DNA from: Methanimicrococcus blatticola
GTDB taxonomy: Archaea; Halobacteriota; Methanosarcinia; Methanosarcinales; Methanosarcinaceae
DNA length: 64,000 bases
Assembly (NCBI RefSeq): GCF_004363215.1
Contig: NZ_SNYS01000010.1
Location: 124,001 to 188,000 of the forward strand
Direction of reading: 5' to 3'
Under the pieces are notes generated by a model, which did not search any database, was not told where the DNA came from, and was given only the letters and a program-made list of their open reading frames with translations. Position 1 is the stretch's first letter, and the number at the start of each line of letters is the position of its first letter. The translations under genes were made by a program, and so were the position numbers. Shown piece after piece: positions 8,468-16,339 of the stretch.

Positions 8468-9076
8468 ATGGACGATTATGAAAAACTTTTAAACAGGGCG
8501 ATTGAACAGCTCCCTGAAGAAGAGACGACGGATGAGCGTTTCACTGTTCCCGAAGCAAAACTCTTCTCGGAAGGTAAAACAACCGTTTTAGATAATTTCT
8601 CAAATATTGTCGGTGTTCTCAGAAGAGACCCTGACCACGTTATGAAATATCTCACGCGCGAACTGGGTACCGCCGGCAAAATTGAAGGCGGTCGCGCTGT
8701 TTTTCAGGGACGCTTTACAAGAGATCAAATGGATGCCAACATTCAGAATTATGTTGACGAATACGTCATGTGTTCCGAATGCAACCGTCCGGATACAACG
8801 CTCGGCAAGCGCGAACGTGTTTTGATTTTACAGTGTGCTGCCTGCGGTGCGCACCGCCCTGTCAAGAAAAGACAGACAACGACAACCAAAGCCGTTGCCA
8901 CACTCGAAGAAGGCAACACTTATGAAATCAACATCGAAGCGGTCGGCTCAAAAGGCGACGGCATTGCCAAGTTTGATAAATTCACGATTTTCGTTCCGGG
9001 CGGCGTTAAAGGCCAAACTTTGAACGTTAAAATTAAGAAAATTTCCGGTTATTTGGCTTTTGCCGAAAAAGTCTGA
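8468..9076 (+). CDS. aif2b: Translation initiation factor aIF2 subunit beta with C-terminal TRAM domain
   Basis: aIF2 delivers initiator tRNA to the small subunit. The 202-aa product has an N-terminal helix, the alpha-beta core (about residues 35-95) and a C2C2 zinc finger (CSEC at about 100, CAAC at about 120). A TRAM RNA-binding domain (about 143-202) with [16 protein letters not shown] follows. The beta-TRAM fusion is known from Methanosarcina relatives, while most other archaea have only the first two domains. AGAGGGAAAATT precedes the ATG. The cysteine-free radical SAM-like gene follows 64 bases on, past a terminator. Confidence 0.96.
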   Translation: MDDYEKLLNRAIEQLPEEETTDERFTVPEAKLFSEGKTTVLDNFSNIVGVLRRDPDHVMKYLTRELGTAGKIEGGRAVFQGRFTRDQMDANIQNYVDEYVMCSECNRPDTTLGKRERVLILQCAACGAHRPVKKRQTTTTKAVATLEEGNTYEINIEAVGSKGDGIAKFDKFTIFVPGGVKGQTLNVKIKKISGYLAFAEKV

Positions 9077-9084
9077 TTTCCTAT

Positions 9085-9105
9085 AGCCGTTTATTATAAA
9101 CGGCT
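9085..9105 (+). terminator. Intrinsic terminator of aif2b
   Basis: AGCCGTTTA (9085-9093) pairs with TAAACGGCT (9097-9105) with a 3-base loop, and is followed by a T-rich tract. The TTATT run after it also lies just ahead of the next start codon. Confidence 0.85.
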
Positions 9106-9140
9106 TCATTTTTTTATATTTATTATGCGGGTGTGATGAA

Positions 9141-10343
9141 ATGCAGCAGCCTGTCAATGTTTTTAAAATGCCCGGCCTTTCCGTGAATGCGGTTCGGACC
9201 GATGAAGGCAAAATCAATCTTTCTGCCGGCGGTTTTTTAAAATTCGCGGCGCGTCCTTTTTTATCGGTTGCCAACAAGCATCTGAAAGATGAAAAGCCGG
9301 CCCTTGTCACAGAATCTGCCGTCTATCCGTCCTCCTGGCTTCCGCCGATTCCGAGCCCTGTTTTCAAACGTCTCGTGAAAGATGAAATCGGTATCGGCTT
9401 TGGAAAATATGTTCCTGAAACGGTTTCAATCGAAGTGACGCGTAAATTCAATGCAAACGCTGAAAGGTATGCCAAAAAAAATCGCACGGCAAATGTTAAT
9501 TTTGATAATCCGCATTTTTCAGTCGACCCGTCCGCACCGCTCATTGAAAAAGCGATTGATGAGGCTTTGGGTATGGGTGCCGTTGTCATTACGTTCACGG
9601 AAGGTGACCCGCTGCTGAATGAAAATATTGTTGATTATGTTCGTTATGTTGATAAATCAAAAGCAGTTGTCATGGCTTATACATGGGGGCTGGATTTTGA
9701 TTTGGAAAAAGCGAAGCAACTCAAAGAAGCCGGTCTTCAGACGCTTTTGGTCAGCATTTATTCAACCGATCCGTCTGTTCATGATCAAAAACGCGGTATT
9801 TCAGGCGCGTATGATAAAGCGGTTGCTGCCATTCAATTCGGCCTGGAAGCCGGACTCATGGTGACGATGGCAACGCATTTGGATGGCGCGAAAGTCGGTG
9901 AGATGGAAGGCTTATGGAAATTAGCAGGCGATCTCGGCGTTCATGAGTTTTCGATTTGGGAATCTGTTCCAACGCTTGAAGGCGAACGCAGGATGAGTGA
10001 TGCCGAACGCAAAGTCATTAATGATTTTTACCGCAAAGTCAATGCGGTTGATGACGGTACGCCGCGTATTTTCTCTAACACGATTTTCGAAGGAGAAATG
10101 TTTGGCGCAATGGCAGGACGCCGTTGGTTGCATGTAACGACGGAAGGGGAAATGCAGCCCGACCCGTATATTCCGTTTTCTTACGGCAATCTGGATGAGG
10201 TGTCAATGAAAACCGCATGGAAGCGGATGCGCAAAGAATCTGCGCTTCGGGAAAAACGCGGGATGCATGTGCTTTATGACCCGATTTATCTTCAAAAGGT
10301 TCGGGAAGCCAACGGGTGGGATTTCAGAACACCGAAAGAATAA
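9141..10343 (+). CDS. Radical SAM-fold protein without any cysteine (probable pseudoenzyme)
   Basis: The 400-aa protein follows the radical SAM barrel closely: VSIEVTRK before the cluster loop, then FTEGDPLL at the place of the GGEP motif, VSIYSTDPSVHDQKRG, GAYDKAVAAI and a C-terminal PYIPFSYGNL segment. The cluster loop reads FNANAERY, so the three ligands of C-X3-C-X2-C are Phe, Ala and Tyr, and the C-terminal position often held by Cys in this layout (QPDPYIPF) is Asp. There is no cysteine anywhere in the protein, so it cannot bind a 4Fe-4S cluster through cysteine. The reading frame is full length and well kept, so it is not a decayed gene. Function unknown: a regulatory or structural role, or SAM binding without the cluster, would fit. 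Confidence 0.85.
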   Translation: MQQPVNVFKMPGLSVNAVRTDEGKINLSAGGFLKFAARPFLSVANKHLKDEKPALVTESAVYPSSWLPPIPSPVFKRLVKDEIGIGFGKYVPETVSIEVTRKFNANAERYAKKNRTANVNFDNPHFSVDPSAPLIEKAIDEALGMGAVVITFTEGDPLLNENIVDYVRYVDKSKAVVMAYTWGLDFDLEKAKQLKEAGLQTLLVSIYSTDPSVHDQKRGISGAYDKAVAAIQFGLEAGLMVTMATHLDGAKVGEMEGLWKLAGDLGVHEFSIWESVPTLEGERRMSDAERKVINDFYRKVNAVDDGTPRIFSNTIFEGEMFGAMAGRRWLHVTTEGEMQPDPYIPFSYGNLDEVSMKTAWKRMRKESALREKRGMHVLYDPIYLQKVREANGWDFRTPKE

Positions 10344-10427
10344 AAACGGCTGTAAACCTATTCATTACTTCATTCGTAATTTCAAATTTATTTGTGTTAT
10401 TTTAATTCATGACAGGAGACTATTCAT

Positions 10428-10730
10428 ATGGCAAAAAAAGACGATATGGAAGAAATCATCGCTGATATTGACGATGATGACACACCGACCGCATATACGG
10501 AAATTAAAATGGGCGGCGGCTGGTATATGGCGATTTCTTTGGAAAGAAGCGAACGCTTTGACAAGGAATATGTTGAAATTTCAAAAGAGCGCGCCGGTAA
10601 AAAAAGAGCCCGCTTCAACTTAAGCCCCAAACACACCCGCGTTTTGGGCGAAGCGCTCATCAGATTCGCCGACGAAAATGATTTGGATAATTTTGTCAGC
10701 AAAAGCAGCAGTAAAGAAGATGACGAATAA
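10428..10730 (+). CDS. Small acidic-tailed protein, possibly PC4-like nucleic-acid binding
   Basis: This 100-aa protein has an acidic N-terminus (DIDDDD) and a compact middle segment. That segment includes GGGWYMAISLERSERFDKE, followed by a Lys/Arg patch (GKKRARFNLSP) and an amphipathic helix. The tail is Ser/Lys/Asp rich. The order of strands then helix with basic residues recalls the PC4 family of single-stranded DNA-binding coactivators, but I rate that resemblance weak. AGGAGA precedes the ATG. It lies 84 bases after the cysteine-free radical SAM-like gene and 14 bases before a DUF3784 membrane gene, so the two small genes are probably one transcript. Confidence 0.7.
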   Translation: MAKKDDMEEIIADIDDDDTPTAYTEIKMGGGWYMAISLERSERFDKEYVEISKERAGKKRARFNLSPKHTRVLGEALIRFADENDLDNFVSKSSSKEDDE

Positions 10731-10744
10731 GCGCGGCGATCACA

Positions 10745-11080
10745 ATGGCGTTTGAAACTTCTTATCTCGCTTTTCTTTTTCCGGTTTTTTTGGCTGCGAT
10801 GGCGCTGTATTTTTTCAGCGGCCGCGGTGCTTTCTTAATTTCAGGATACAATACGCTTCCGAAAGAAGAGCAGGAGAAATATAATCTGAAAGAGCTGACA
10901 CGCGCGATGGGAATTTTTACAATCGTTCTGGCAGTTCTGATGACAGCAACTCTTTTTGCCGGGATCGTTTTAAACAACAGCATGTACGCTCTTGTCGGCA
11001 TCATCTGCATTTTGGTTTTTACAGCCGGCTGGCTTTATTATATGAACCAAAGCAAAAAAATGAAGAACACACCTTTTTGA
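10745..11080 (+). CDS. DUF3784-family small membrane protein
   Basis: The 111-aa protein has three predicted membrane spans (about residues 5-25, 55-77 and 80-100). Between the first two lies the family motif around GAFLISGYNTLPKEEQEKYN, characteristic of DUF3784 proteins, whose function is unknown. It starts 14 bases after the preceding small gene and is likely cotranscribed. The product ends with a short basic tail. The T-rich DNA after the stop may act as a terminator. Confidence 0.8.
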   Translation: MAFETSYLAFLFPVFLAAMALYFFSGRGAFLISGYNTLPKEEQEKYNLKELTRAMGIFTIVLAVLMTATLFAGIVLNNSMYALVGIICILVFTAGWLYYMNQSKKMKNTPF

Positions 11081-11164
11081 TTCTTCATTTTTCGTTTTCA
11101 TTTTTTTTGTTTTCAATTTTTTTCTTCATTTTCGTTTTCTCATTTCTATATCTTTTTAAATTGA

Positions 11165-11392
11165 AGAAAAGTTCGCGAACGACCGCAATTTTCGGTTTTT
11201 GTGAGCGAAGGGAGCAAAAATTGAAAAATGCGGATTATACGACTGCGCTGCCAAAAACAAATATCCCGACTGAATATGTCTGGAATAAATACTGCTGTTT
11301 AATGTGTTTTATTCAACGAATGGGACGAATCTCCAACTCCTTCTTTCACTCGCTTCGCTCGTGAAACGCGTCGTTGGAGGTGGTTGTTTTGG
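11165..11392 (+). repeat. Two-hairpin structured repeat, copy A
   Basis: This copy of about 228 bases contains hairpin I, a 19-bp imperfect stem running from CCGCA at 11183 to its partner TGCGG. Hairpin II pairs CTCCAAC at 11331-11337 with GTTGGAG at 11373-11379, with inner TTTCAC/GTGAAA. It ends in a conserved GGTTGTTTTGG. It resembles copy B (11549-11777) along its whole length and shares the second hairpin layout with copy C near 15.2 kb. No plausible protein is encoded. Confidence 0.7.
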
Positions 11393-11548
11393 TTTTTCAA
11401 TATTTTTGGGATAATCCGAAACATCTTTTTTGTCATATTCGTAAAACCGAACGCCGTCTAAACCTTAAATAAAAAATCTCTTTTATTTTTGGATTTTATC
11501 GGGCGTTCGGGTTTGAAAAAAAGAAAAAATGATGTTTCGTTTATTGAA

Positions 11549-11777
11549 TTGAATAAAAGTTCACAAACGACCGCAAGACGAGATTTTGCGAATGAAATGA
11601 GCAAAATTGAGACTTGCGGATTCTTCTCCGCCGTTATTGAAACTACATAATACTTTAAGTCTGAATTTGTAAAATCAGGTTCTATCTAAGGGTTTTATTT
11701 AACGAATGAGTACGAATCTCCAACGCCTTCTTTCACTCACTTCGTTCGTGAAACGCGTCGTTGGAGGCGGTTATGTC
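11549..11777 (+). repeat. Two-hairpin structured repeat, copy B
   Basis: This is the second copy, direct orientation, about 150 bases after copy A. The left hairpin (CCGCAAG near 11571 with CTTGCGG) differs in sequence from copy A but can still pair. The right hairpin pairs CTCCAACG at 11718-11725 with CGTTGGAG at 11759-11766. The flank TGAGTACGAATC is shared with copy C. It lies just past the end of tmk, which is transcribed toward it. Confidence 0.7.
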
Positions 11778-11849
11778 TTTTTTTCGATTATTTTTCCAAA
11801 ACTGCGTTTCAACACACGAAATTATAAAAAAAGGTTAAGTAAAGAAATA

Positions 11850-12488
11850 TTATTTCAAAATCGCACGTATTTTTTCCAAAATGATTTTCTCATTCTCTTC
11901 CGGTGCCGCTTCGGCGTTCAAAATCACAAATCGGTCCGGCTCGCGTTCTGCCAGTTTCTTGAAATTTGCCGTCACTTCTTTTAAGAAATCGACGCGTTCG
12001 AATTTGGTTTGTGCGCCGCGGTCTTTGCAGCGTTCACAGGAAACTTCCGGGCGAATGTCAAAAAGAAATGTCAGGTCAGGCTTTCTCGTCCACGGCTCGT
12101 GCAGGCGGCAGACAAAGTTAAAGGCGTCGGAGATGGTTCCGTTCAGCGTCGCGCCTTGGTAAGCGCATCGGCTGTCAGAGTAGCGGTCGGAAACGACAAG
12201 CTTACCGTTCTCCAGTGCCGGAAGAACCGTGTCGGACAAATGTGCGGCATGGTCTGCCAGGAAAAGAAAGAGTTCGGCTAAGGGGTCGACATTATTTTCA
12301 ATTGCCGCATATACGGCTTTTCCCGTGAGCGTCTCTTTTGTCGGCTCGCGCGTAAAAACAGATCCGCTGCAAGAGAGCGGCTCGGATTCATCGACTTTTT
12401 GGAGGCGGGAGAGCATTGTGCTTTTTCCCGATCCGTCGATTCCTTCAAAGGTTACCAACTTTCCTGATTTTCCCAACTTTTCGGTCAT
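11850..12488 (-). CDS. tmk: Thymidylate kinase
   Basis: Tmk phosphorylates dTMP to dTDP for DNA synthesis. The 212-aa protein has the P-loop GIDGSGKST near residues 16-24, the DR(Y/H) motif in SDRYSDSR (about 100) that binds dTMP, and a lid with CERCKDRG. Length and motifs are normal. An extra short acidic and cysteine-rich piece (EPLSCSG) lies in the first third. It is transcribed toward the repeat pair at 11.2-11.8 kb and divergently from serB, with about 90 bases between the two starts. Confidence 0.93.
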   Translation of the reverse strand: MTEKLGKSGKLVTFEGIDGSGKSTMLSRLQKVDESEPLSCSGSVFTREPTKETLTGKAVYAAIENNVDPLAELFLFLADHAAHLSDTVLPALENGKLVVSDRYSDSRCAYQGATLNGTISDAFNFVCRLHEPWTRKPDLTFLFDIRPEVSCERCKDRGAQTKFERVDFLKEVTANFKKLAEREPDRFVILNAEAAPEENEKIILEKIRAILK

Positions 12489-12578
12489 CAGTCAATCTTA
12501 GCGTTTGAATGATATTATTCTTTTCGTTCTTTCCTCATTGTAAATGATTTCTTGTTTTATCCACAAGGTTTAAAAGCA

Positions 12579-13499
12579 ATGCCTGTCATTCATCAAAACT
12601 ATTGCGATTCGATGTGTCAATTAATTTCGGTTTTTGTTAATATTTCAAAAAGCGACGGCACAGTGTCCGAACAGGTCAAACCGTTCGCCGCACAGCGCGG
12701 AGATACTTTGTATTATGAATCAATTTCTCTGGCGCGGCAATACTATCCCACAAAGCAGACAGGTTATGATTCTGTGAACTTTTCTCATTACAACAAAAAA
12801 CCGGAAAATAATACATTTAAACTCTTTGTGTTCGACATGGACAGCACTCTGATTGATGCAGAAGTGATTGACGAACTTGCAAAGGCGGCCGGCGTTGAGG
12901 AAAAAGTTTCACGCATCACGGAAGCGGCAATGAGCGGTGAAATGGATTATACGGAATCCTTTCAAATGCGTGTCAGTTCTTTAAAAGGACTTTCTTACGA
13001 CAAAGCGCTTGCGGAAACCGGCAAGATCCAATTGATGCCGGGCGCGGCCGAACTGATTCAATACATTCATGAAAACGGCGGGAAAACAGCGATGCTGACC
13101 TGCGGTTTCAGTATCATGGCCGACAAAGTCAAAGAGCAGTTGGGTTTGGATTACGTTTATTCAAACGACTTGGTTGTCAAAGACGGTTATTTAACCGGTG
13201 AAGCAACCGGACCTTTAATGGTCACGAATGCGAAAGAAGTCGTTTTGGGCGAACTGGTTAAAAAAACAGGCATTCCGTTTGAGGAATGTTTGGTTGTCGG
13301 CGACGGTGCCAATGACATATGCCTGTTTGAAAAAGCAGGGTTTTCGATTGCGTTTAACGCAAAACCGCGCGTTCAGGAAAAAGCGCATGCGGTTGTTTCC
13401 AAAAAAGATTTACGCAGCGTGATTCCGATCTTGGAATCCGTGACCGCGCCGACCGGAATGTCCGCGCCGTCTGAATCAAACTCAAACGCCGAAAACTAA
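12579..13499 (+). CDS. serB: Phosphoserine phosphatase SerB with N-terminal extension
   Basis: SerB removes phosphate from phosphoserine, the last step of serine synthesis; serA is at 28.4 kb. The HAD core begins at about residue 85 with the nucleophile motif FVFDMDSTL. It continues with motif II in MLTCGFS, the Lys of motif III and the acid pair in VVGDGANDI. The first 80 or so residues precede the catalytic core and look like a small ACT-like regulatory piece, but I cannot assign it firmly. The C-terminus has a low-complexity Ser/Asn tail. ATG at 12579 is chosen over an in-frame TTG at 12552. Confidence 0.9.
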   Translation: MPVIHQNYCDSMCQLISVFVNISKSDGTVSEQVKPFAAQRGDTLYYESISLARQYYPTKQTGYDSVNFSHYNKKPENNTFKLFVFDMDSTLIDAEVIDELAKAAGVEEKVSRITEAAMSGEMDYTESFQMRVSSLKGLSYDKALAETGKIQLMPGAAELIQYIHENGGKTAMLTCGFSIMADKVKEQLGLDYVYSNDLVVKDGYLTGEATGPLMVTNAKEVVLGELVKKTGIPFEECLVVGDGANDICLFEKAGFSIAFNAKPRVQEKAHAVVSKKDLRSVIPILESVTAPTGMSAPSESNSNAEN

Positions 13500-13556
13500 A
13501 AACGAATTGCAAAATAATTTCACATTTATGAAATCCGAATTTCGGACAATCATAAT

Positions 13557-13608
13557 TTAAGCCGCTTGGCTTAACGTACAGAAACCGGCCCGGGAACGTT
13601 TTTCCGGG
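13557..13608 (+). promoter_or_regulatory. Two hairpins in the leader of the COG1340 gene
   Basis: TTAAGCC (13557-13563) pairs with GGCTTAA (13568-13574) around a 4-base loop. A GC-rich stem then pairs CCCGG (13589-13593) with CCGGG (13604-13608). The second stem abuts the strong ribosome-binding run of A and G at 13609-13616, so it could tune ribosome access; it has no T run and is not a normal terminator. Confidence 0.5.
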
Positions 13609-13623
13609 AAGGGGGACCAAAAT

Positions 13624-14478
13624 ATGACGAATGAACTGCAAATCCGAAAAGCAGAATTGAAAGACATCTCTGAAGAGGCAAAAGAAAAGAGAAATCAGTT
13701 AAATGCCGAAGCAAGCAAATTTGCTGCTGAAAGAAATGAATTAAACAACAAGACAAAAGAATTGATTACAGTCGCACAGGACTTGAAAGTGAAACGTGAC
13801 GAAGTGAACGTCAACGTCAGCAAATACAAGACCCTCCGCGATGAAACCAACGCAAAAGCCAACGATCTTTTCGCAAAGGCGGATGAACTCAGAAAGGAAG
13901 GCGGCCTCGCCGGTCCGTCCATTAAAGAAATCCGCAAGCAAATTGACGAACTTGAATTCAAGCAGCAAACCGTTGCGATGAACCCGAAAAAGGAAAAGGA
14001 ACTCGTCACCAAAATCAAAGATTTGACGCTTGAATACAATGAAAAGAAGAAGCAGTTGGAAGAAAACAGCGACTTGAAAGCTGTTTTGGACGAAGCGCAG
14101 GTTATCCGCGACGAAGCATCCGAATATCATGCACAATTGGCTGTTTACGCTTCTCAGGCACAGGAATTCCACGAACAGATGATCGGCACCTTCAAGGAAG
14201 CTGACAAAATCCGTGCGGAATCTGATGTCGCGCATAAAAACTTCATCCGCGCGCAGGAAGCTGCTGATGAACAGCACAAAGTCTTCATCGAAGCCCAAAA
14301 AGAAATCCGTGACATCGACAAAGAGAACGGAAAGGCTAAGAAGAAGGACAAAGACGCAAAAACCAAAGTCGACAAAGAAGAACAGGAAAAAGATGCGCAA
14401 GACATCTTCGACAAGTTCAAAGACGGCGGAAAACTCACAATGGAAGACCTTATGGCCCTCCAGCGTTCCAAATATTAA
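13624..14478 (+). CDS. COG1340-like archaeal coiled-coil protein
   Basis: The 284-aa protein is almost entirely Lys/Glu/Asp/Ala-rich helix with heptad periodicity. A break occurs near residue 95-105 (EGGLAGPSIKEIRKQ), and a short C-terminal segment (KFKDGGKLTMEDLMALQ) is non-coiled. This layout matches an uncharacterised archaeal coiled-coil family (COG1340) that often lies beside serB, as it does here. There is no signal peptide or membrane span. A very strong ribosome-binding site and a hairpin leader suggest high expression. A role in chromosome or cell organisation has been suggested for such proteins only by their shape; treat function as unknown. Confidence 0.85.
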   Translation: MTNELQIRKAELKDISEEAKEKRNQLNAEASKFAAERNELNNKTKELITVAQDLKVKRDEVNVNVSKYKTLRDETNAKANDLFAKADELRKEGGLAGPSIKEIRKQIDELEFKQQTVAMNPKKEKELVTKIKDLTLEYNEKKKQLEENSDLKAVLDEAQVIRDEASEYHAQLAVYASQAQEFHEQMIGTFKEADKIRAESDVAHKNFIRAQEAADEQHKVFIEAQKEIRDIDKENGKAKKKDKDAKTKVDKEEQEKDAQDIFDKFKDGGKLTMEDLMALQRSKY

Positions 14479-14580
14479 GCGTCGTGTCGCAAGTTGAGAT
14501 TATAATTATTGAATCAGCTTAAGGAGAACTCATTACTGTTTTTCTCCCGCGGCTTTAAAAAATCGGTCCCCTGAAAAGGC

Positions 14581-14603
14581 GGCAGCGGAATTATTCCGCT
14601 GTC
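14581..14603 (+). terminator. Intrinsic terminator downstream of the coiled-coil gene
   Basis: A 10-bp stem centred on CAGCGGAA/TTCCGCTG (14583-14590 with 14594-14601) has a 3-base loop and is followed by TCTTTTT. Confidence 0.8.
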
Positions 14604-15001
14604 TCTTTTTCAAACATCCTTTTTTTTAACGATTTCAATCCGCTTGTTTATTTCATTGAGCGAAAGCTATGGCTCTGAAAATTCATGAAATCGCAGTTTT
14701 TTAATTCTTTTTTCAGTTCTCTTATTGCCGGTCTTTTTTTTGTTTGTTTTCAGACGATGGCGTTTTTCTGTTTTGTTTATTTTTAAGTGGTGGTGTTTTT
14801 TTGTTTATTTTTTAAGCGGTGGTATTTTTTTGTTTATTTTTTAAGTGGCAGCAGGGGTTTGTTTTATTTTTAAGTGGTGGGGTTTGCGCGCGGCGGGCGG
14901 CAACGGCAGTAATGAGCAGCGAACATGAACGGTAGGTGCCAGCAGCGAACGCGAACGGCAAGGTAGCGATGCAAAACGGAATCGGCAAGGTAACAGTGCC
15001 A

Positions 15002-15021
15002 CCGTTCGCGCAAGCGAACGG
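15002..15021 (+). other. Perfect hairpin with GNRA-type loop
   Basis: CCGTTCGC (15002-15009) pairs with GCGAACGG (15014-15021) around GCAA, a GNRA tetraloop in RNA. The outer CAC/GTG can extend the stem past a bulged G. There is no T run, so this is not a terminator. Confidence 0.6.
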
Positions 15022-15148
15022 GTGTGATAAGAATGAGCAGATGCACACAACAAAGCAGATGCATACGGCAAAGCGGACACGCACAGAAAACCAGATATCG
15101 GAGAAAATAGAATTGATTTGAAAAACAGTTATTCGTTTTTGCTGTATC

Positions 15149-15232
15149 GACTGAGTACGAATCCGCTAATTTCCGATTCTTCACTCAGCTTCGCTTCGTT
15201 CAGAATCGAAAATTAGCGGGCGGTTGTTTTGG
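15149..15232 (+). repeat. Structured repeat, copy C (right hairpin only)
   Basis: The flanks TGAGTACGAATC and GGCGGTTGTTTTGG match those of copies A and B. The stem between them (15163-15180 with 15202-15219, 18 bp with one mismatch) has a quite different sequence. The loop keeps the TCACTC and GCTTCG words. Kept flanks and loop with a changed but still paired stem suggest selection on structure. Confidence 0.6.
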
Positions 15233-15301
15233 GTTTATTGTATATTTCAATCGAAATTTGAAGTTATCATTCAATAAATTCGGTTCAATCTTTATTTTGA
15301 T

Positions 15302-16093
15302 TTATTCCGCGCCGGCTTTTTTCAGCATTTCTACTGTTTTCAACGCTTCTTCGACTGTTTTATTTTCGGCGATTAAAACGGCTTTGTCTTTTTTCGCTTT
15401 TTTGACAATCTGTTCCAAGATGTTAAATCCGATTGTTCCGTTTCCGAAACCGAGATGATTGTCAACATCGCCGGCGTTGTCATGAATATGATAATGAGCG
15501 ATTTCTTTTTCTAAAAATTCGTTTAAATTGCCGGCGGTGTTCGCGTGACCGATGTCTAAAATGAATTCAAGGTTTTTTGATTTTAAATTGATTTTTTTCT
15601 CATCTTCCGGGGTTTTGAAAAGATAAATTTCGGCATTCGGCATGTTTTCAATGCAAATTCGAACGCCTGTTTCTTCTTTGATTTTTTCCAGCTCGGCCGT
15701 TGATTTTTCAAATGATTTGTATGCGGCAGGCAACGTTTGAACATCAGCGGCATAGCCCGGATGAACAACCAAAATCTCAATATTGTTGTTCATGCAAAAA
15801 ACGGCGCTTTCATTGATGATCTCAACGCCGGCTTTTCGAATTTTCTCACGAACGGCGGCCAAATTAATGTCCAACGTCGGCGCATGAATCGAGTAAGAAA
15901 GAGAAAATGAAGATAATATTTCTGAAGAGTTTTCCGAATCGGGGCGAATAGTACCGGGATGGATGACATCGGGATGAATGACATTATGAATCCCTTCCGA
16001 AAAAATCTCCGCGTGCTTCGCTGATTTTTCAATTTCGGATAAAGCAAACGTCAAAGATTTGTTTGAATAAGCAAGCGTTGAAATCCCGATCAT
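15302..16093 (-). CDS. Xylose isomerase-like TIM-barrel protein (AP endonuclease family 2)
   Basis: The 263-aa protein is a TIM barrel of the sugar isomerase/endonuclease IV superfamily. Visible are YSIHAPTLD, VVHPGY, ICIENMPN, ILDIGHANTAG and HYHIHDN, which carry the His, Glu and Asp metal ligands expected at the strand ends. Such proteins may be sugar-phosphate epimerases/isomerases or DNA repair enzymes; the motifs do not decide which. The ATG at 16093 is chosen because the upstream 44 codons run through hydrophobic low-complexity DNA containing tandem repeats. The gene reads away from ppk1. Confidence 0.82.
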   Translation of the reverse strand: MIGISTLAYSNKSLTFALSEIEKSAKHAEIFSEGIHNVIHPDVIHPGTIRPDSENSSEILSSFSLSYSIHAPTLDINLAAVREKIRKAGVEIINESAVFCMNNNIEILVVHPGYAADVQTLPAAYKSFEKSTAELEKIKEETGVRICIENMPNAEIYLFKTPEDEKKINLKSKNLEFILDIGHANTAGNLNEFLEKEIAHYHIHDNAGDVDNHLGFGNGTIGFNILEQIVKKAKKDKAVLIAENKTVEEALKTVEMLKKAGAE

Positions 16094-16147
16094 AAAAATA
16101 AATTTGAAATCAATGATAAATAAGTAATCCAAGCAGTATCCAAATAA

Positions 16148-16226
16148 TATTGAACAATAGGGTTGAACAATAGGGTTGAACATCAGGGTTGAACAGTAGG
16201 GTTGAACAACAATGTTGATCAACATT
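16148..16226. repeat. Tandem GGTTGAACA units ending in a palindrome between divergent genes
   Basis: About five units of 13-14 bases sharing GGTTGAACA(A)TAG run head to tail. They end in the perfect 16-base palindrome AATGTTGATCAACATT (16211-16226), whose half-site GTTGA resembles the unit core. The array lies upstream of both the isomerase-like gene and ppk1, so it could be a regulator-binding array. Units are shorter than CRISPR repeats and have no spacers. Confidence 0.6.
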
Positions 16227-16339
16227 ATTCATTTTTTGTGAACGCTCCTGCTCGAAAAAGCCAACCGTTTTATATAACAATGGGCTTATAAAAATAACTG
16301 TGATTTAATTTAATGGTTATAGTTTAATAGTTAAATCTA

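Larger units (their letters stand above)
14604..15301. other. Long non-coding region with hairpins and low-complexity repeats
   Basis: No credible gene lies here. In order it holds: a long-range stem CGATTTCA (14630-14637) with TGAAATCG (14686-14693) enclosing smaller stems; four imperfect T-rich tandem units with the core TTTTAAGTGG (14774-14880); and a stretch richer in G and C with repeated GCGAACG-type words. An 8-bp hairpin with a GCAA loop (15002-15021) follows, then copy C of the structured repeat. Base composition of 14885-15085 differs sharply from the surrounding AT-rich spacers. Confidence 0.55.

Noticed and set aside
9141-10343. Frameshift or sequencing error as the reason for missing cysteines
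   Set aside because: The flanking motifs are in one continuous frame and each ligand position is a clean sense codon, so an error would need three or more separate base changes.
16148-16226. CRISPR array
   Set aside because: Units are 13-14 bases, directly adjacent, without unique spacers, and no cas genes are present.
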